Part shown: positions 19,407 through 28,164 of the stretch, piece by piece | Layout: the number at the start of each line of letters is the position of its first letter | Position numbering within the stretch: position 1 is the first letter of the stretch | DNA from: Streptomyces sp. NBC_00654 | GTDB lineage: Bacteria > Actinomycetota > Actinomycetes > Streptomycetales > Streptomycetaceae | Direction: 5' to 3' | Assembly (NCBI RefSeq): GCF_026341775.1 | Contig: NZ_JAPEOB010000001.1 | Location: 2,790,001 to 2,854,000, forward strand | Length of the DNA stretch: 64,000 nt | Translations under genes and position numbers: made by a program | The notes under the pieces: generated by a model | Database searches by the model: none | Told to the model about the DNA's origin: nothing | What the model saw: only the letters and a program-made list of their open reading frames with translations

Positions 19407-20324
19407 TCAGTTCTTGACGAGGAGGCCGCGGCTGCGCAGCACCCACCGCTCCAGCGGGCTGAAGATCAGCAGGTCGATCGCGATGCCGACGAAGAGGATC
19501 AGAAGGATGGAGAGGAAGATCCCCGGCATGTCGAAGTTGTTGCGGCCGTTCTCCAGCAACTGCCCCAGGCCGAGACCGAGATCGGGGGACGAGGCGATGA
19601 TCTCGGCGGCCATCAGCGAACGCCAGGAGAAGGCCCAGCCCTGCTTCAGCCCGGCCAGATAGCCGGGGAGCGCGGCCGGCAGCACGATGTGCCAGGTCCC
19701 GCGCAGCCCGGTCGCGCCGAGCGTGCGGCCGGCCCGCAGGAACAGCGGCGGTACCTGGTCGACCCCGGAGACCAGACCGTTGGCGATCGAAGGGACGGCA
19801 CCCAGCAGGATCACCGCGTACATCATGCTGTCGTTCAGCCCGAGCCAGATGACGGCCGGGGCCACCCACGCCACCGAGGGCAGCGACTGGAGCCCGGACA
19901 GGATCGGGCCGATGCCGGCCCGGACCAGCTTCACCCGGGCGACCAGCAGACCCAGCGGCGTACCGATGGCCACCGCCAGCAGGAAGCCGAGCAGGCCGCG
20001 CGACACACTGGTCCAGACGACCTCCAGCAGAGTCCCCCGCAACCACATGTCGACCGCGCTGTCCCACACCGCGGACGGCGGCGGCAGCTTGTAGTCCTCG
20101 GTGACCTGGGCCCGGACCAGCAGCTGCCAGATCACCAGGACCAGGACGACCGCGACCACGGGCGGCAGGACCTTGCGCAGCAGGATCTCGCGCACCGGGG
20201 TCCGGCGCACCTGGACGGCGTCCAGCGCGTCGAGTCCGGCCTCCAGACCGGCCAGGTCGTCGGAGTTCGCGCCGGCCGGCCCGTCCTTCCGGTCCCGGTC
20301 GGACGTGATGTCAGTGCTGGCCAT
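19407..20324 (-). CDS. ssuC: Sulfonate-type ABC transporter permease
   Basis: 305 residues from ATG 20324, chosen because ggggaga lies about 10 bases upstream; a GTG at 20342 is less likely. It is a BPD-type inner-membrane permease with five or six membrane segments (VLPPVVAVVLVLVIWQLL onward) and an EAA-like loop (RAGRTLGATGLRGTWHIVLP). The start lies inside the 3' end of ssuB (14-base overlap). Together with ssuB and ssuA it imports an organosulfur compound such as an alkanesulfonate; the exact ligand (sulfonate, taurine or sulfate ester) is inferred from family and sulfur context. Confidence 0.88.
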   Translation of the reverse strand: MASTDITSDRDRKDGPAGANSDDLAGLEAGLDALDAVQVRRTPVREILLRKVLPPVVAVVLVLVIWQLLVRAQVTEDYKLPPPSAVWDSAVDMWLRGTLLEVVWTSVSRGLLGFLLAVAIGTPLGLLVARVKLVRAGIGPILSGLQSLPSVAWVAPAVIWLGLNDSMMYAVILLGAVPSIANGLVSGVDQVPPLFLRAGRTLGATGLRGTWHIVLPAALPGYLAGLKQGWAFSWRSLMAAEIIASSPDLGLGLGQLLENGRNNFDMPGIFLSILLILFVGIAIDLLIFSPLERWVLRSRGLLVKN

Positions 20325-21102
20325 GTCGGCGGATCTCCCCACGCAGTTGTTCGGTGATCTCGACGGACAGCTCCGCCACCGCCTTGTCCTCGATCCGGCG
20401 CGGCTGCTCGATGCCCACCGTCCACTCCCGGGCGATCCGGCCCGGCCGCGACGACAGCAGGACCACGCGCTGGGCGAGCCGTACCGCCTCGCGCACGTTG
20501 TGGGTGACGAAGAGGACCGAGGCGTTCGTCTCGTGCCAGATCCGGGTCAGCTCGTCGTGCAGCACATCGCGGGTGATGGCGTCGAGAGCGGCGAACGGCT
20601 CGTCCATCAGCAGGAGCCGGCTGTCCTGGGCGAGCGCGCGGGCCATCGCCACCCGCTGACGCATACCGCCCGAGAGTTCGTGCACCCGCTTGCCGTAGGC
20701 CCCGCCGAGCCGTACGAGTTCGAGCAGCCGCTCCGCCTCGGTCCGGCGGTCCGGTTTGGGCACCCCGCGCAGCCGCAGGGCCAGTTCGATGTTCTTGCCC
20801 GCGGTCAGCCACGGGAAGAGGGCGTGCTCCTGGAACATCAGGGCGGGCCGCCCGCCGGGGGTCTCGATGGACCCCGCGGTCGGGCGGTCGAGTCCGGCCA
20901 CCAGGTTCAGCAGCGTCGACTTCCCGCACCCGGAGGCTCCCAGGAGGGTGACGAATTCGCCGGGAGCGACATCGAGCGTGATGTCGTCCAGGACGAGCTG
21001 CTGCCCCGTGGGTCCGGCGAAGGACTTCGAGACATGCGTGAGACGAGCGGCGTGCTCGACCGTCGCGCGGTCCTCGGCCTTGGTGAGGGTGGTGGTCGCC
21101 AT
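20311..21102 (-). CDS. ssuB: Sulfonate-type ABC transporter ATPase
   Basis: 263 residues. ATG 21102 is set by aggaggtga immediately upstream; a GTG nine bases earlier is part of that ribosome site. Walker A GASGCGKST is at residues 55-63, followed by the Q-loop FQEHALFPW, signature LSGGMRQRVAMARAL, Walker B LLLMDEPFAALD and switch His (FVTHNVREAV). It powers the importer with ssuC and ssuA. The reading frame overlaps ssuC by 14 bases. Between it and ssuA lies a 15-bp tandem repeat. Confidence 0.92.
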   Translation of the reverse strand: MATTTLTKAEDRATVEHAARLTHVSKSFAGPTGQQLVLDDITLDVAPGEFVTLLGASGCGKSTLLNLVAGLDRPTAGSIETPGGRPALMFQEHALFPWLTAGKNIELALRLRGVPKPDRRTEAERLLELVRLGGAYGKRVHELSGGMRQRVAMARALAQDSRLLLMDEPFAALDAITRDVLHDELTRIWHETNASVLFVTHNVREAVRLAQRVVLLSSRPGRIAREWTVGIEQPRRIEDKAVAELSVEITEQLRGEIRRHGQH

Positions 21103-21150
21103 GGTCGTCACCTCCTGGGAATCCTGGAATCCTGAATGCGGGCGATCGGA

Positions 21151-21195
21151 CGGACAGCCGTCGTGCGGACAGCCGTCGTGCGGACGGCCGTCGGA
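21151..21195. repeat. 15-bp tandem repeat between ssuA and ssuB
   Basis: CGGACAGCCGTCGTG occurs twice in direct succession (21151-21165, 21166-21180), followed by a third copy with three changes (21181-21195). It lies in the 105-base gap between the two genes and does not reach either frame. Confidence 0.85.
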
Positions 21196-21207
21196 CCGGA
21201 CTGCGGC

Positions 21208-22323
21208 CTACTTGACGCCGAGACCGGCGTCGTCGACCGCGGGCTCGCCCCCGGCCTTGAGGATCTTGTTCAGCGGCCCCAGGTCGTAGATGCCCTTGAG
21301 GTCCGGCTCCTCCAGCAGGCCCGCCTTCACCGCGTGCGCCGCCTGCGCGTCGAGCGTCGCCGCCAGCGGGTCGTTGATGACCTGGATGGACTTCCACGCG
21401 GGGTCGAGGATCTCCGGGGCCAGCGGCTTGCCGTTCAGGGCCTCCAGCGCCTTGTTGGCGGACGCCTTGGCGAGATCCGGGTTGGCGTTGATCCACTTGT
21501 TGGTGCTGACCGAGCCGCGCAGCACCGCCTCGACGACATCGGGGTGTGCGGAGAGGAACTTCTGGGACACGATGATGTTCGTGATCACGAACTTGTTGTC
21601 CGGCCACAGCGTCGACTCGTCGAGCAGCACCTTCGCACCCTCGGAGACCAGCTTGGACGCGGTCGGTTCCGGAACCCAGGCACCGTCCAGCGAACCGGAC
21701 GTGTAGGCGTCCGGCGTCACCTTGTTGTCCGAGCGGACCACGGAGATGTCGCCCTTGCCGCTCTGGGCGTCGACCTTCCAGCCCTTCTCGGAGATCCAGT
21801 TGAGGAACGCCACGTCCTGTGTATTGCCGAGCTGCGGGGTGGCTATCTTCTTGCCCTTGAGGTCGTCCAGGGTCTTGATCTTCTTCGGGTTCACGACCAG
21901 CTTCACCCCGCCGGAGGCCGAACCGCCGATGATCCGCAGGCCCTTGCCCTTCGACTTGACGTAGCCGTTGATCGAGGGGGAGGGGCCGATGAAGCCGATG
22001 TCGATCGATCCCGCGTTGAGCGCCTCGATCTCGGACGGGCCCGCGTTGAAGGTCGAGGGCACGACCTTCGTACCGCCGAGCTCCTTCTGGATGGTGCCTT
22101 CCTGGATGCCGACCAGGGCGGTCGCGTGCGTGAGGTTCGGGAAGTAGCCGATCTTCACGGTGTCCGCGGAGAGCTTCTTGCCGTCGGCGGAGACGTTCGC
22201 CCTCCCGGCGTCGTCGTCCTTCGCCTCGGATCCGTAACCGCAGGCGGTCAGTGCCACGGCCAGCAGCGGCAGGGCGACGGCGGCGGCGAGGCTGCGGGAG
22301 GCGGTGGTACGTGGGGCAGGCAC
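21208..22323 (-). CDS. ssuA: Sulfonate-type ABC transporter substrate-binding lipoprotein
   Basis: 371 residues from GTG 22323 with gaggaag 7-8 bases upstream; the longer open frame to 22569 has no support. The signal peptide ends in lipobox ALTACG, so it is lipid-anchored. The mature part has the NMT1/SsuA-type pattern VKIGYFPNLTHATALVGIQEG, NAGPSEIEALNAGSIDIGFIG, and DDLKGKKIATPQLGNTQDVA, typical of sulfonate, taurine or nitrate binding proteins. Sulfur context favours an organosulfur ligand. A 288-base gap separates it from cysN, so it may have its own promoter. Confidence 0.88.
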   Translation of the reverse strand: MPAPRTTASRSLAAAVALPLLAVALTACGYGSEAKDDDAGRANVSADGKKLSADTVKIGYFPNLTHATALVGIQEGTIQKELGGTKVVPSTFNAGPSEIEALNAGSIDIGFIGPSPSINGYVKSKGKGLRIIGGSASGGVKLVVNPKKIKTLDDLKGKKIATPQLGNTQDVAFLNWISEKGWKVDAQSGKGDISVVRSDNKVTPDAYTSGSLDGAWVPEPTASKLVSEGAKVLLDESTLWPDNKFVITNIIVSQKFLSAHPDVVEAVLRGSVSTNKWINANPDLAKASANKALEALNGKPLAPEILDPAWKSIQVINDPLAATLDAQAAHAVKAGLLEEPDLKGIYDLGPLNKILKAGGEPAVDDAGLGVK

Positions 22324-22611
22324 GGGAGGTCTTCCTCTCGTCGGCCCGGTGCTCACGTCCCTCGGAAGTCCGGGGACACGGCCGGGCGGTCGGCAGGTTT
22401 TCGTCCGAACCGGCTGTTCGGGTCGGACGGGTGGCGCTGGATGTGCCGGCGATACGTGCCGCGCCGGCGGTGCGGTGGGTACGGGCGGGCGCGCAGGCAG
22501 TGCGCGTACGTCATCACGCACATCGCCCGACCCCGCCCTGGCCGCTGCCGAGGGCGCCGCTGCCGACACGGCCGCCCTCCTTCGCGAAGGTGGAGAAGAC
22601 GTCGATTCCCA

Positions 22612-23961
22612 TCAGAAGTCCCATTCCGCGTCGTCGTTCGCGGGGCCCCCACCGGCACCGGGCAGCGCGACCTCCGCGAACGAGGCGCCCGCCATCCCGG
22701 CCGAGAGCGTGGTGCCGTCCGCCGGGTCGATCAGCAGGAACGAACCGGTGCGCCGGGAGTCCGCGTACGCGTCGAGCGCGAGCGGCTCGGCGGTGCGCAC
22801 GACGACCCGGCCTATGTCGTTGGCGACCAGCCGGCCCGGGGCCGGGTGCTGGGAGAGGTCGTCCAGGGTCAGCCGGGACGGGATGTCCTTGACGATCGCC
22901 TTGACCGTACGGGTGGTGTGCTTGAGCAGCACCCGCTGGCCGACCGAGAGCGGCTGGTCGGCCACATGGCAGACGGTCGCCCCGACGTCCCTCGTGACGG
23001 CCGGTGCGTCGTCGGTGGGCGCGAGCAGGTCGCCGCGCGAGACGTCGATGTCGTCGGCCAGCCGGACGGTCACCGACTGGGGGGCCCAGGCGATGTCCAC
23101 GCTCTCGCCGAGCGCGTCGATCCCGGCGATCGTCGTCGTACGTCCGGAGGGCAGGACGGTGACGCTCTCGCCGACCCGGAAGACCCCGGCGGCGATCTGG
23201 CCCGCGTACCCCCGGTAGTCGGGGTGCTCGGCGGTCTGCGGCCGGATGACGTACTGCACCGGGAAGCGGGCGTGGCAGCCGGTGAGGTCGTGGCTGACCG
23301 GCACCGTCTCCAGGTGCTCCAGCACGGTCGGGCCGCCGTACCAGTCCATGTCGGCCGACGGCTCCACCACGTTGTCCCCGGCCAGTGCGGAGATCGGGAT
23401 CGCGGTGATCTCCGGGACGCCGAGCGAGGCGGCGTACGCGGTGAACTCCTCGGCGATCGCGGCGAACACCGGCTCCGCGTACTCGACGAGGTCCATCTTG
23501 TTCACGGCGAGCACCACGTGCGGGACGCGCAGCAGCGCGGCGACGGCGGCGTGCCGGCGGGTCTGCTCGACCACGCCGTTGCGCGCGTCGACCAGGACGA
23601 CGGCCAGCTCCGCGGTGGAGGCGCCCGTCACCATGTTGCGCGTGTACTGCACATGGCCCGGGGTGTCGGCGAGGATGAACCGACGCCGGGCGGTGGCGAA
23701 GTAGCGGTAGGCGACATCGATGGTGATGCCCTGCTCGCGCTCGGCCCGCAGCCCGTCGGTCAGCAGCGCGAGGTCGGGCGCCTCCTGGCCGCGGCCCAGC
23801 GAAGCCTGGGTGACGGCCTCCAGCTGATCGGTGAGGACCGACTTGGAGTCGTGCAGAAGCCGCCCCACGAGGGTGGACTTGCCGTCGTCGACGGACCCGG
23901 CGGTGGCGAACCGCAGCAGGGTGGTGGCCGACAACTGCTCGGTGGTGCTGATGCCGGTCAT
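22612..23961 (-). CDS. cysN: Sulfate adenylyltransferase subunit 1 (GTPase)
   Basis: 449 residues from ATG 23961, which begins directly after the cysD stop. It is an EF-Tu-like GTPase: P-loop AGSVDDGKST (21-30), DTPGH (99-103) and NKMD (154-157), then two beta-barrel domains. With CysD it makes APS from sulfate and ATP, driven by GTP hydrolysis. No APS kinase domain is fused; a separate cysC is present. Slightly shorter than enteric CysN. It is the last gene of the tightly packed part of the operon. Confidence 0.96.
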   Translation of the reverse strand: MTGISTTEQLSATTLLRFATAGSVDDGKSTLVGRLLHDSKSVLTDQLEAVTQASLGRGQEAPDLALLTDGLRAEREQGITIDVAYRYFATARRRFILADTPGHVQYTRNMVTGASTAELAVVLVDARNGVVEQTRRHAAVAALLRVPHVVLAVNKMDLVEYAEPVFAAIAEEFTAYAASLGVPEITAIPISALAGDNVVEPSADMDWYGGPTVLEHLETVPVSHDLTGCHARFPVQYVIRPQTAEHPDYRGYAGQIAAGVFRVGESVTVLPSGRTTTIAGIDALGESVDIAWAPQSVTVRLADDIDVSRGDLLAPTDDAPAVTRDVGATVCHVADQPLSVGQRVLLKHTTRTVKAIVKDIPSRLTLDDLSQHPAPGRLVANDIGRVVVRTAEPLALDAYADSRRTGSFLLIDPADGTTLSAGMAGASFAEVALPGAGGGPANDDAEWDF

Positions 23962-24897
23962 TTAGAAGTACCCCTCGCGCTTGCGGTCTTCCATCGCGGC
24001 CTCGGACATCTTGTCGTCGGCCCGGGTCGCGCCCCGCTCGGTGAGCCGGGAGGCGGCGATCTCGGTGATGACCGAGTCCAGGGTGGTGGCGTCGGAGTCG
24101 ACGGCGCCGGTGCAGGACATGTCGCCGACCGTGCGGTAGCGCACCTGGCGGGTCTCGGTCCGCTCGTGCTCCTTGGGGCCGCCCCACTCGCCCGCGGTCA
24201 GCCACATGCCGTTGCGGTTGAAGACCTCGCGCTCATGGGCGAAGTAGATCTCCGGGAGCTCGATGGACTCGCGCTCGATGTACTGCCAGACGTCCAGCTC
24301 GGTCCAGTTGGAGATCGGGAAGACCCGGACGTGCTCACCGGCGGCGTGCCGGCCGTTGTACAGCTGCCACAGCTCCGGGCGCTGTCGGCGCGGGTCCCAC
24401 TGGGAGAACTCGTCGCGCAGCGAGAAGACCCGCTCCTTGGCGCGCGCCTTCTCCTCGTCGCGCCGCCCGCCGCCGAACACTGCGTCGAAGCGGTGCCGCT
24501 GGATCGCCTCGGTCAGCGGCACGGTCTGGAGCGGGTTACGGGTGCCGTCGGGCCGCTCGCGGAGCTTCCCGGCGTCGATGTACTCCTGTACGGAGGCCAC
24601 GAGCAGCCGCAGCCCGTACTTCTCGACCGTCCGGTCGCGGTACTCCAGGACCTCGGGGAAATTGTGCCCGGTGTCCACATGGAGCAGTGCGAACGGCACC
24701 GGCGCGGGCGCGAACGCCTTGAGCGCCAGATGCAGCATCAGGATCGAGTCCTTGCCGCCGGAGAACAGGATCACCGGCCGCTCGAACTCACCCGCCACCT
24801 CACGGAAGATGTGCACCGCCTCCGACTCCAGGGAGTCCAGGTGGCTGAGCGCGTACGGATTGACGGTGCCCTCGGGCACGGTGGTGACAGTGCTCAC
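23962..24897 (-). CDS. cysD: Sulfate adenylyltransferase subunit 2
   Basis: 311 residues from GTG 24897, whose first bases overlap the cysC stop (GTGA). PP-loop ATP pyrophosphatase fold with FSGGKDSILMLHLALKAF near residue 45, the characteristic HVDTGHNFPEVLEYRD, and FGGGRRDEEKARAKER. It is the catalytic subunit that adenylates sulfate to APS, paired with CysN. The C-terminus DRKREGYF is typical of the family. It abuts cysN with no gap (stop at 23962, next start at 23961). Confidence 0.97.
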   Translation of the reverse strand: MSTVTTVPEGTVNPYALSHLDSLESEAVHIFREVAGEFERPVILFSGGKDSILMLHLALKAFAPAPVPFALLHVDTGHNFPEVLEYRDRTVEKYGLRLLVASVQEYIDAGKLRERPDGTRNPLQTVPLTEAIQRHRFDAVFGGGRRDEEKARAKERVFSLRDEFSQWDPRRQRPELWQLYNGRHAAGEHVRVFPISNWTELDVWQYIERESIELPEIYFAHEREVFNRNGMWLTAGEWGGPKEHERTETRQVRYRTVGDMSCTGAVDSDATTLDSVITEIAASRLTERGATRADDKMSEAAMEDRKREGYF

Positions 24898-25439
24898 GCC
24901 AGACCCCTCTCGGTGAGCAGCGCGTGCAGCGCCGCCGCGGATTCCTGCACGGTCTGCTGGTGCGACTCGATCCGCAGGTCGGGGGAGTCGGGTGCCTCGT
25001 AGGGGTCGTCCACCCCGGTGAGGCCGCTGATCTCGCCCGCCGCCTGCTTGGCGTAGAGCCCCTTCACATCGCGTACGGAGCACACCTCCACGGGCGTCGC
25101 CACGTGCACCTCCAGGTAGGTGGTGGACTCGGCGGCGTGCCGCTCGCGGACCGCTTCCCGGCTGTCCGCGAAGGGGGCGATGACCGGCACCAGCACCTTC
25201 ACACCGTTGGCCGCGAGCAGTTCGGCGACGAAGCCGATCCGCGCGACGTTGGTGTGCCGGTCCTCGCGGGAGAAGCCGAGCCCCGCGGAGAGGAACTCCC
25301 GGATCTCGTCCCCGTCGAGCACCTCGACCCGGTGGCCCTCGCCCTTGAGGCGGCCCGCGAGTTCGTACGCGACGGTGGTCTTGCCCGCGCTCGGCAGACC
25401 GGTCAGCCAGATGGTGGCTCCCGTCTCCGTCACGCTCAT
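24894..25439 (-). CDS. cysC: Adenylylsulfate kinase
   Basis: 181 residues from ATG 25439, selected because aggaga lies about 6 bases upstream; an in-frame ATG at 25463 overlaps the cysH stop and is the alternative. Walker A GLPSAGKT at residues 14-21, the LDGDEIR and GFSREDRHTNVARI motifs and the lid ESTTYLEVHVATPVEVCSVRD are those of APS kinase, which phosphorylates APS to PAPS. Having both cysC and a reductase carrying the iron-sulfur Cys pairs leaves open whether APS or PAPS is the reductase substrate. Stop overlaps cysD by 4 bases. Confidence 0.95.
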   Translation of the reverse strand: MSVTETGATIWLTGLPSAGKTTVAYELAGRLKGEGHRVEVLDGDEIREFLSAGLGFSREDRHTNVARIGFVAELLAANGVKVLVPVIAPFADSREAVRERHAAESTTYLEVHVATPVEVCSVRDVKGLYAKQAAGEISGLTGVDDPYEAPDSPDLRIESHQQTVQESAAALHALLTERGLA

Positions 25440-25462
25440 CGAAGTCTCCTGATCAGTCGTCA

Positions 25463-26179
25463 TCAGCCGTGCAGCCCGCACTCGGTCTTGCCCCGCCCGG
25501 CCCAGCGGCCGGCGCGTGCGTCCTCGCCCTCCAGCACCCGGCGGGTGCAGGGCGCGCAGCCGACGGAGGCGTAGCCGTCCATCAGCAGCGGGTTGGTGAG
25601 TACGCCGTGCTCCGCCACATAGGTGTCCACGTCGTCCTGGGTCCAGCGGGCGATCGGCGAGACCTTCACCTTGCGGCGCTTCTCGTCCCAGCCGACGACC
25701 GGGGTGCCGGCCCGGGTGGGGGACTCGTCGCGGCGCAGCCCGGTCGCCCAGGCGGTGTAGGGCGTCAGGCCGTCCTCCAGGGGGGCGACCTTCCGCAGGG
25801 CACAGCACAGGTCGGGGTCCCGGTCGTGCAGCTTCGGCCCGTGCTCGGCGTCCTGCTCGGCGACGCTGCGGCGCGGGGTCAGCGTGATGACATGGACGTC
25901 CATCACCGCGTCCACCGCGTCCCGGGTGCCGATGGTCTCGGGGAAGTGGTAGCCGGTGTCGAGGAACACCACGTCCACGCCGGGCAGGACCCGGGAGGCG
26001 AGGTGCGCGACGACGGCGTCCTCCATGGAGGAGGTGACACAGAACCGCGGGCCGAAGGTGTCGGTGGCCCATTTCAGGATGTCGAGCGCGGAGGCGTCCT
26101 CCAGCTCACGGCCCGCCCGCCCGGCCAGCTCCCGGAGTTGGCCGTCGGTGAGCCGGGCGGACGACAGAGTGTCCGTCAT
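25463..26179 (-). CDS. cysH: APS/PAPS reductase
   Basis: 238 residues. ATG 26179 overlaps the stop of the zinc-ribbon gene (ATGA). It reduces activated sulfate to sulfite. Features seen are the SSMEDAVVAHL nucleotide loop, the FLDTGYHFPETIGTRD segment, the Cys pair LCCALRKV, the second pair CAPCTRRV, and the C-terminal ECGLHG with catalytic Cys234. The two Cys pairs bind a 4Fe-4S cluster and mark the assimilatory APS-reductase type, even though a cysC gene is adjacent. Electrons come from thioredoxin or a similar donor. Confidence 0.95.
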   Translation of the reverse strand: MTDTLSSARLTDGQLRELAGRAGRELEDASALDILKWATDTFGPRFCVTSSMEDAVVAHLASRVLPGVDVVFLDTGYHFPETIGTRDAVDAVMDVHVITLTPRRSVAEQDAEHGPKLHDRDPDLCCALRKVAPLEDGLTPYTAWATGLRRDESPTRAGTPVVGWDEKRRKVKVSPIARWTQDDVDTYVAEHGVLTNPLLMDGYASVGCAPCTRRVLEGEDARAGRWAGRGKTECGLHG

Positions 26180-26355
26180 ATCCCGTCCCCCTTCCCGTCG
26201 TTGCGCTGCAGTCCCCGGGTCAGCAGGCCCAGGAACTTGAGCTGGAACGCGCGATTGCAGGAGGCGCATTCCCAGGCGCCGTGCCCGGTCTCGTGCGGGC
26301 GCAGGTCCTCGTCACCGCAGTAGGGGCAGTAGAAGGGTGCGGCTCGTCCGCTCAT
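26176..26355 (-). CDS. 59-residue zinc-ribbon protein in the sulfite reductase operon
   Basis: Starts MSGRAAPFYCPYCGDEDLRP; too short to be noticed by length alone but locked in place on both sides. Its ATG (26355) overlaps the sulfite reductase stop by 4 bases (ATGA) and its stop overlaps the cysH ATG by 4 bases (ATGA). Two CxxC pairs (CPYC at 10-13, CASC at 30-33) form a rubredoxin-like or zinc-ribbon knuckle, with a basic, helical C-terminal half (NRAFQLKFLGLLTRGLQR). It might bind zinc or iron and act as a redox partner, assembly factor or regulator for one of its neighbours. No function is established that I know of. Confidence 0.9.
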   Translation of the reverse strand: MSGRAAPFYCPYCGDEDLRPHETGHGAWECASCNRAFQLKFLGLLTRGLQRNDGKGDGI

Positions 26356-28049
26356 GACAGCGACTCCGCACTGGCCCGTGCCGCCCAGGTCGCGAAGCGC
26401 TCGCCGTCCTCGCGCTCCTCCTGGAAGCGGCCGAGCACCCGCTCGACGTAGTCGGGCAGTTCGGCCGACGTGACCTTCAGGCCGCGGACCTTGCGGCCGA
26501 AGCCGGCCTCCAGGCCGAGTGCGCCGCCGAGGTGCACCTGGTAGCCCTCCACCTGATTGCCCGCGCTGTCGAGCATCAGCTGTCCCTTGAGGCCGATGTC
26601 GGCTGTCTGGATGCGGGCGCAGGCGTTGGGGCAGCCGTTGATGTTGATGGTGAGCGGCTCCTCGAACTCCGGCAGGCGGCGCTCCAGTTCGTCGATCAGC
26701 GAGGCGCCGCGCGCCTTCGTCTCGACGATCGCCAGCTTGCAGAACTCGATGCCGGTGCAGGCCATCGTGCCCCGCCGGAACGGGGAGGGCTTCACCTGGA
26801 AGTCCAGCGCCTCCAGACCGGCGGACAGCGACTCGACCTGGTCCCGCTCCACATCGAGGATGATCATCTTCTGCTCGACGGTGGTACGCAGCCGGTCCGA
26901 GCCATGGGCGGCGGCCAGGTCGGCGATCTTGGCCAGGGTGGAGCCGTCCACCCGGCCGACCCGCGGGGCGAAGCCGACGTAGAAGCGGCCGTCCTGCTGC
27001 TCGTGCACACCGATGTGGTCACGCCAGCGGGAGCTGGGCTGCTCGGGCGCGGGTCCGTCGAGCAGCGGGCGCTTGAGGTACTCGTCCTCCAGCACCTGGC
27101 GGAACTTCTCCGGCCCCCAGTCGGCCATCAGGAACTTCAGCCGGGCCCGGGTGCGCAGCCGCCGGTAGCCGTAGTCGCGGAAGATGCCGACGACTCCGGC
27201 CCAGACGTCGGGCACCTCGCCGAGCGGGACCCAGGCGCCGAGGCGTTCGGCGAACCGGGGGTTGGTGGAGAGGCCGCCGCCGACCCAGACGTCGAAGCCC
27301 GGACCGTGTTCCGGGTGGTCGACGCCGACGAAGGCGATGTCGTTGATCTCGTGCACCACGTCCTGCACGGGTGAGCCGGAGATCGCGGTCTTGAACTTGC
27401 GCGGCAGGTTGGAGAACTCCTTGCTGCCGATGTAGCGCTCGTGGATCTCGTCGACCGCGGGCGAGCCGTCGATGATCTCGTCGGCGGCGATGCCCGCCAC
27501 CGGGGAGCCGATGATCACGCGGGGGCAGTCGCCGCAGGCCTCGGTGGTGGAGAGCCCGACGGCCTCCAGCTTCTGCCAGATCGCCGGGACGTCCTCGATG
27601 CGGATCCAGTGCAGCTGGATGTTCTGCCGGTCGGTGATGTCGGCCGTGCCGCGGGCGTACTCCTGCGAGATCTCACCGATGACGCGCAGCTGTGCGGTGG
27701 TCAGCCGGCCGCCGTCGATGCGGACGCGCATCATGAAGTAGCGGTCGTCCAGCTCCTCCGGCTCCAGGACGGCCGTCTTGCCGCCGTCGATGCCGGGCTT
27801 GCGCTGGGTGTACAGCCCCCACCAGCGCATACGTCCACGAAGGTCGTTCGGGTCGATCGAGTCGAAGCCGCGCTTGGAGTAGATCGTCTCAATACGTGTC
27901 CGCACATTGAGACTGTCGTCGTCCTTCTTGAACTGCTCGTTCCCGTTGAGCGGGGTGAAGTGACCCATCGCCCACTGGCCTTCGCCACGGTGACGTCCGG
28001 CCTTGCGGCGGGGCGTGGTGGTCGCAGGCTGTTCCGGGGTAGCGGCCAT
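26352..28049 (-). CDS. Ferredoxin-dependent sulfite (nitrite/sulfite) reductase
   Basis: 565 residues from ATG 28049 with an aagga ribosome site; a GTG-type extension to 28097 is less likely. It reduces sulfite to sulfide by six electrons using coupled siroheme and 4Fe-4S centres. The cluster ligands are Cys431, Cys437, Cys473 and Cys477 (ACTGIEFCK and NGCPNACAR). WWGLYTQRKPGID and TTEACGDCPRV contain the Tyr and Cys reported to cross-link in the mycobacterial SirA/NirA enzyme. That and the operon point to sulfite over nitrite. First structural gene after the leader peptide; called sirA, cysI or nirA in different genomes. Confidence 0.95.
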   Translation of the reverse strand: MAATPEQPATTTPRRKAGRHRGEGQWAMGHFTPLNGNEQFKKDDDSLNVRTRIETIYSKRGFDSIDPNDLRGRMRWWGLYTQRKPGIDGGKTAVLEPEELDDRYFMMRVRIDGGRLTTAQLRVIGEISQEYARGTADITDRQNIQLHWIRIEDVPAIWQKLEAVGLSTTEACGDCPRVIIGSPVAGIAADEIIDGSPAVDEIHERYIGSKEFSNLPRKFKTAISGSPVQDVVHEINDIAFVGVDHPEHGPGFDVWVGGGLSTNPRFAERLGAWVPLGEVPDVWAGVVGIFRDYGYRRLRTRARLKFLMADWGPEKFRQVLEDEYLKRPLLDGPAPEQPSSRWRDHIGVHEQQDGRFYVGFAPRVGRVDGSTLAKIADLAAAHGSDRLRTTVEQKMIILDVERDQVESLSAGLEALDFQVKPSPFRRGTMACTGIEFCKLAIVETKARGASLIDELERRLPEFEEPLTININGCPNACARIQTADIGLKGQLMLDSAGNQVEGYQVHLGGALGLEAGFGRKVRGLKVTSAELPDYVERVLGRFQEEREDGERFATWAARASAESLS

Positions 28050-28164
28050 GACAATACGTCCTTCGGGACTGCGGGAGGGCGGCTCTGAACGGCACACTCG
28101 CGCTGAGGCGCGGCGGTGCGCGGGGAGTTGCAGAGGTAAGGGGATCGCGGCGGTGCTGGGACTC

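Noticed and set aside
22403..22428. Inverted repeat GTCCGAACC / GGGTCGGAC upstream of ssuA
   Set aside because: 8 of 9 pairs with an 8-base loop is common by chance at this GC content, and neither a gene end nor a T-run is nearby.
22353..22517. Cys-containing short frame (starting MCVMTYAHC) before ssuA as a second sulfur leader peptide
   Set aside because: It lacks the RRHVDL signature, has no ribosome site and its end overlaps the ssuA start. The two early Cys codons are interesting but not enough.
21136..25002. Very long open frame (about 1288 codons) on the plus strand
   Set aside because: It runs antisense to ssuA, cysN, cysD and cysC, all of which have clear catalytic motifs. High GC content leaves antisense frames open; the translated sequence is rich in His, Arg and Gly with no family pattern.
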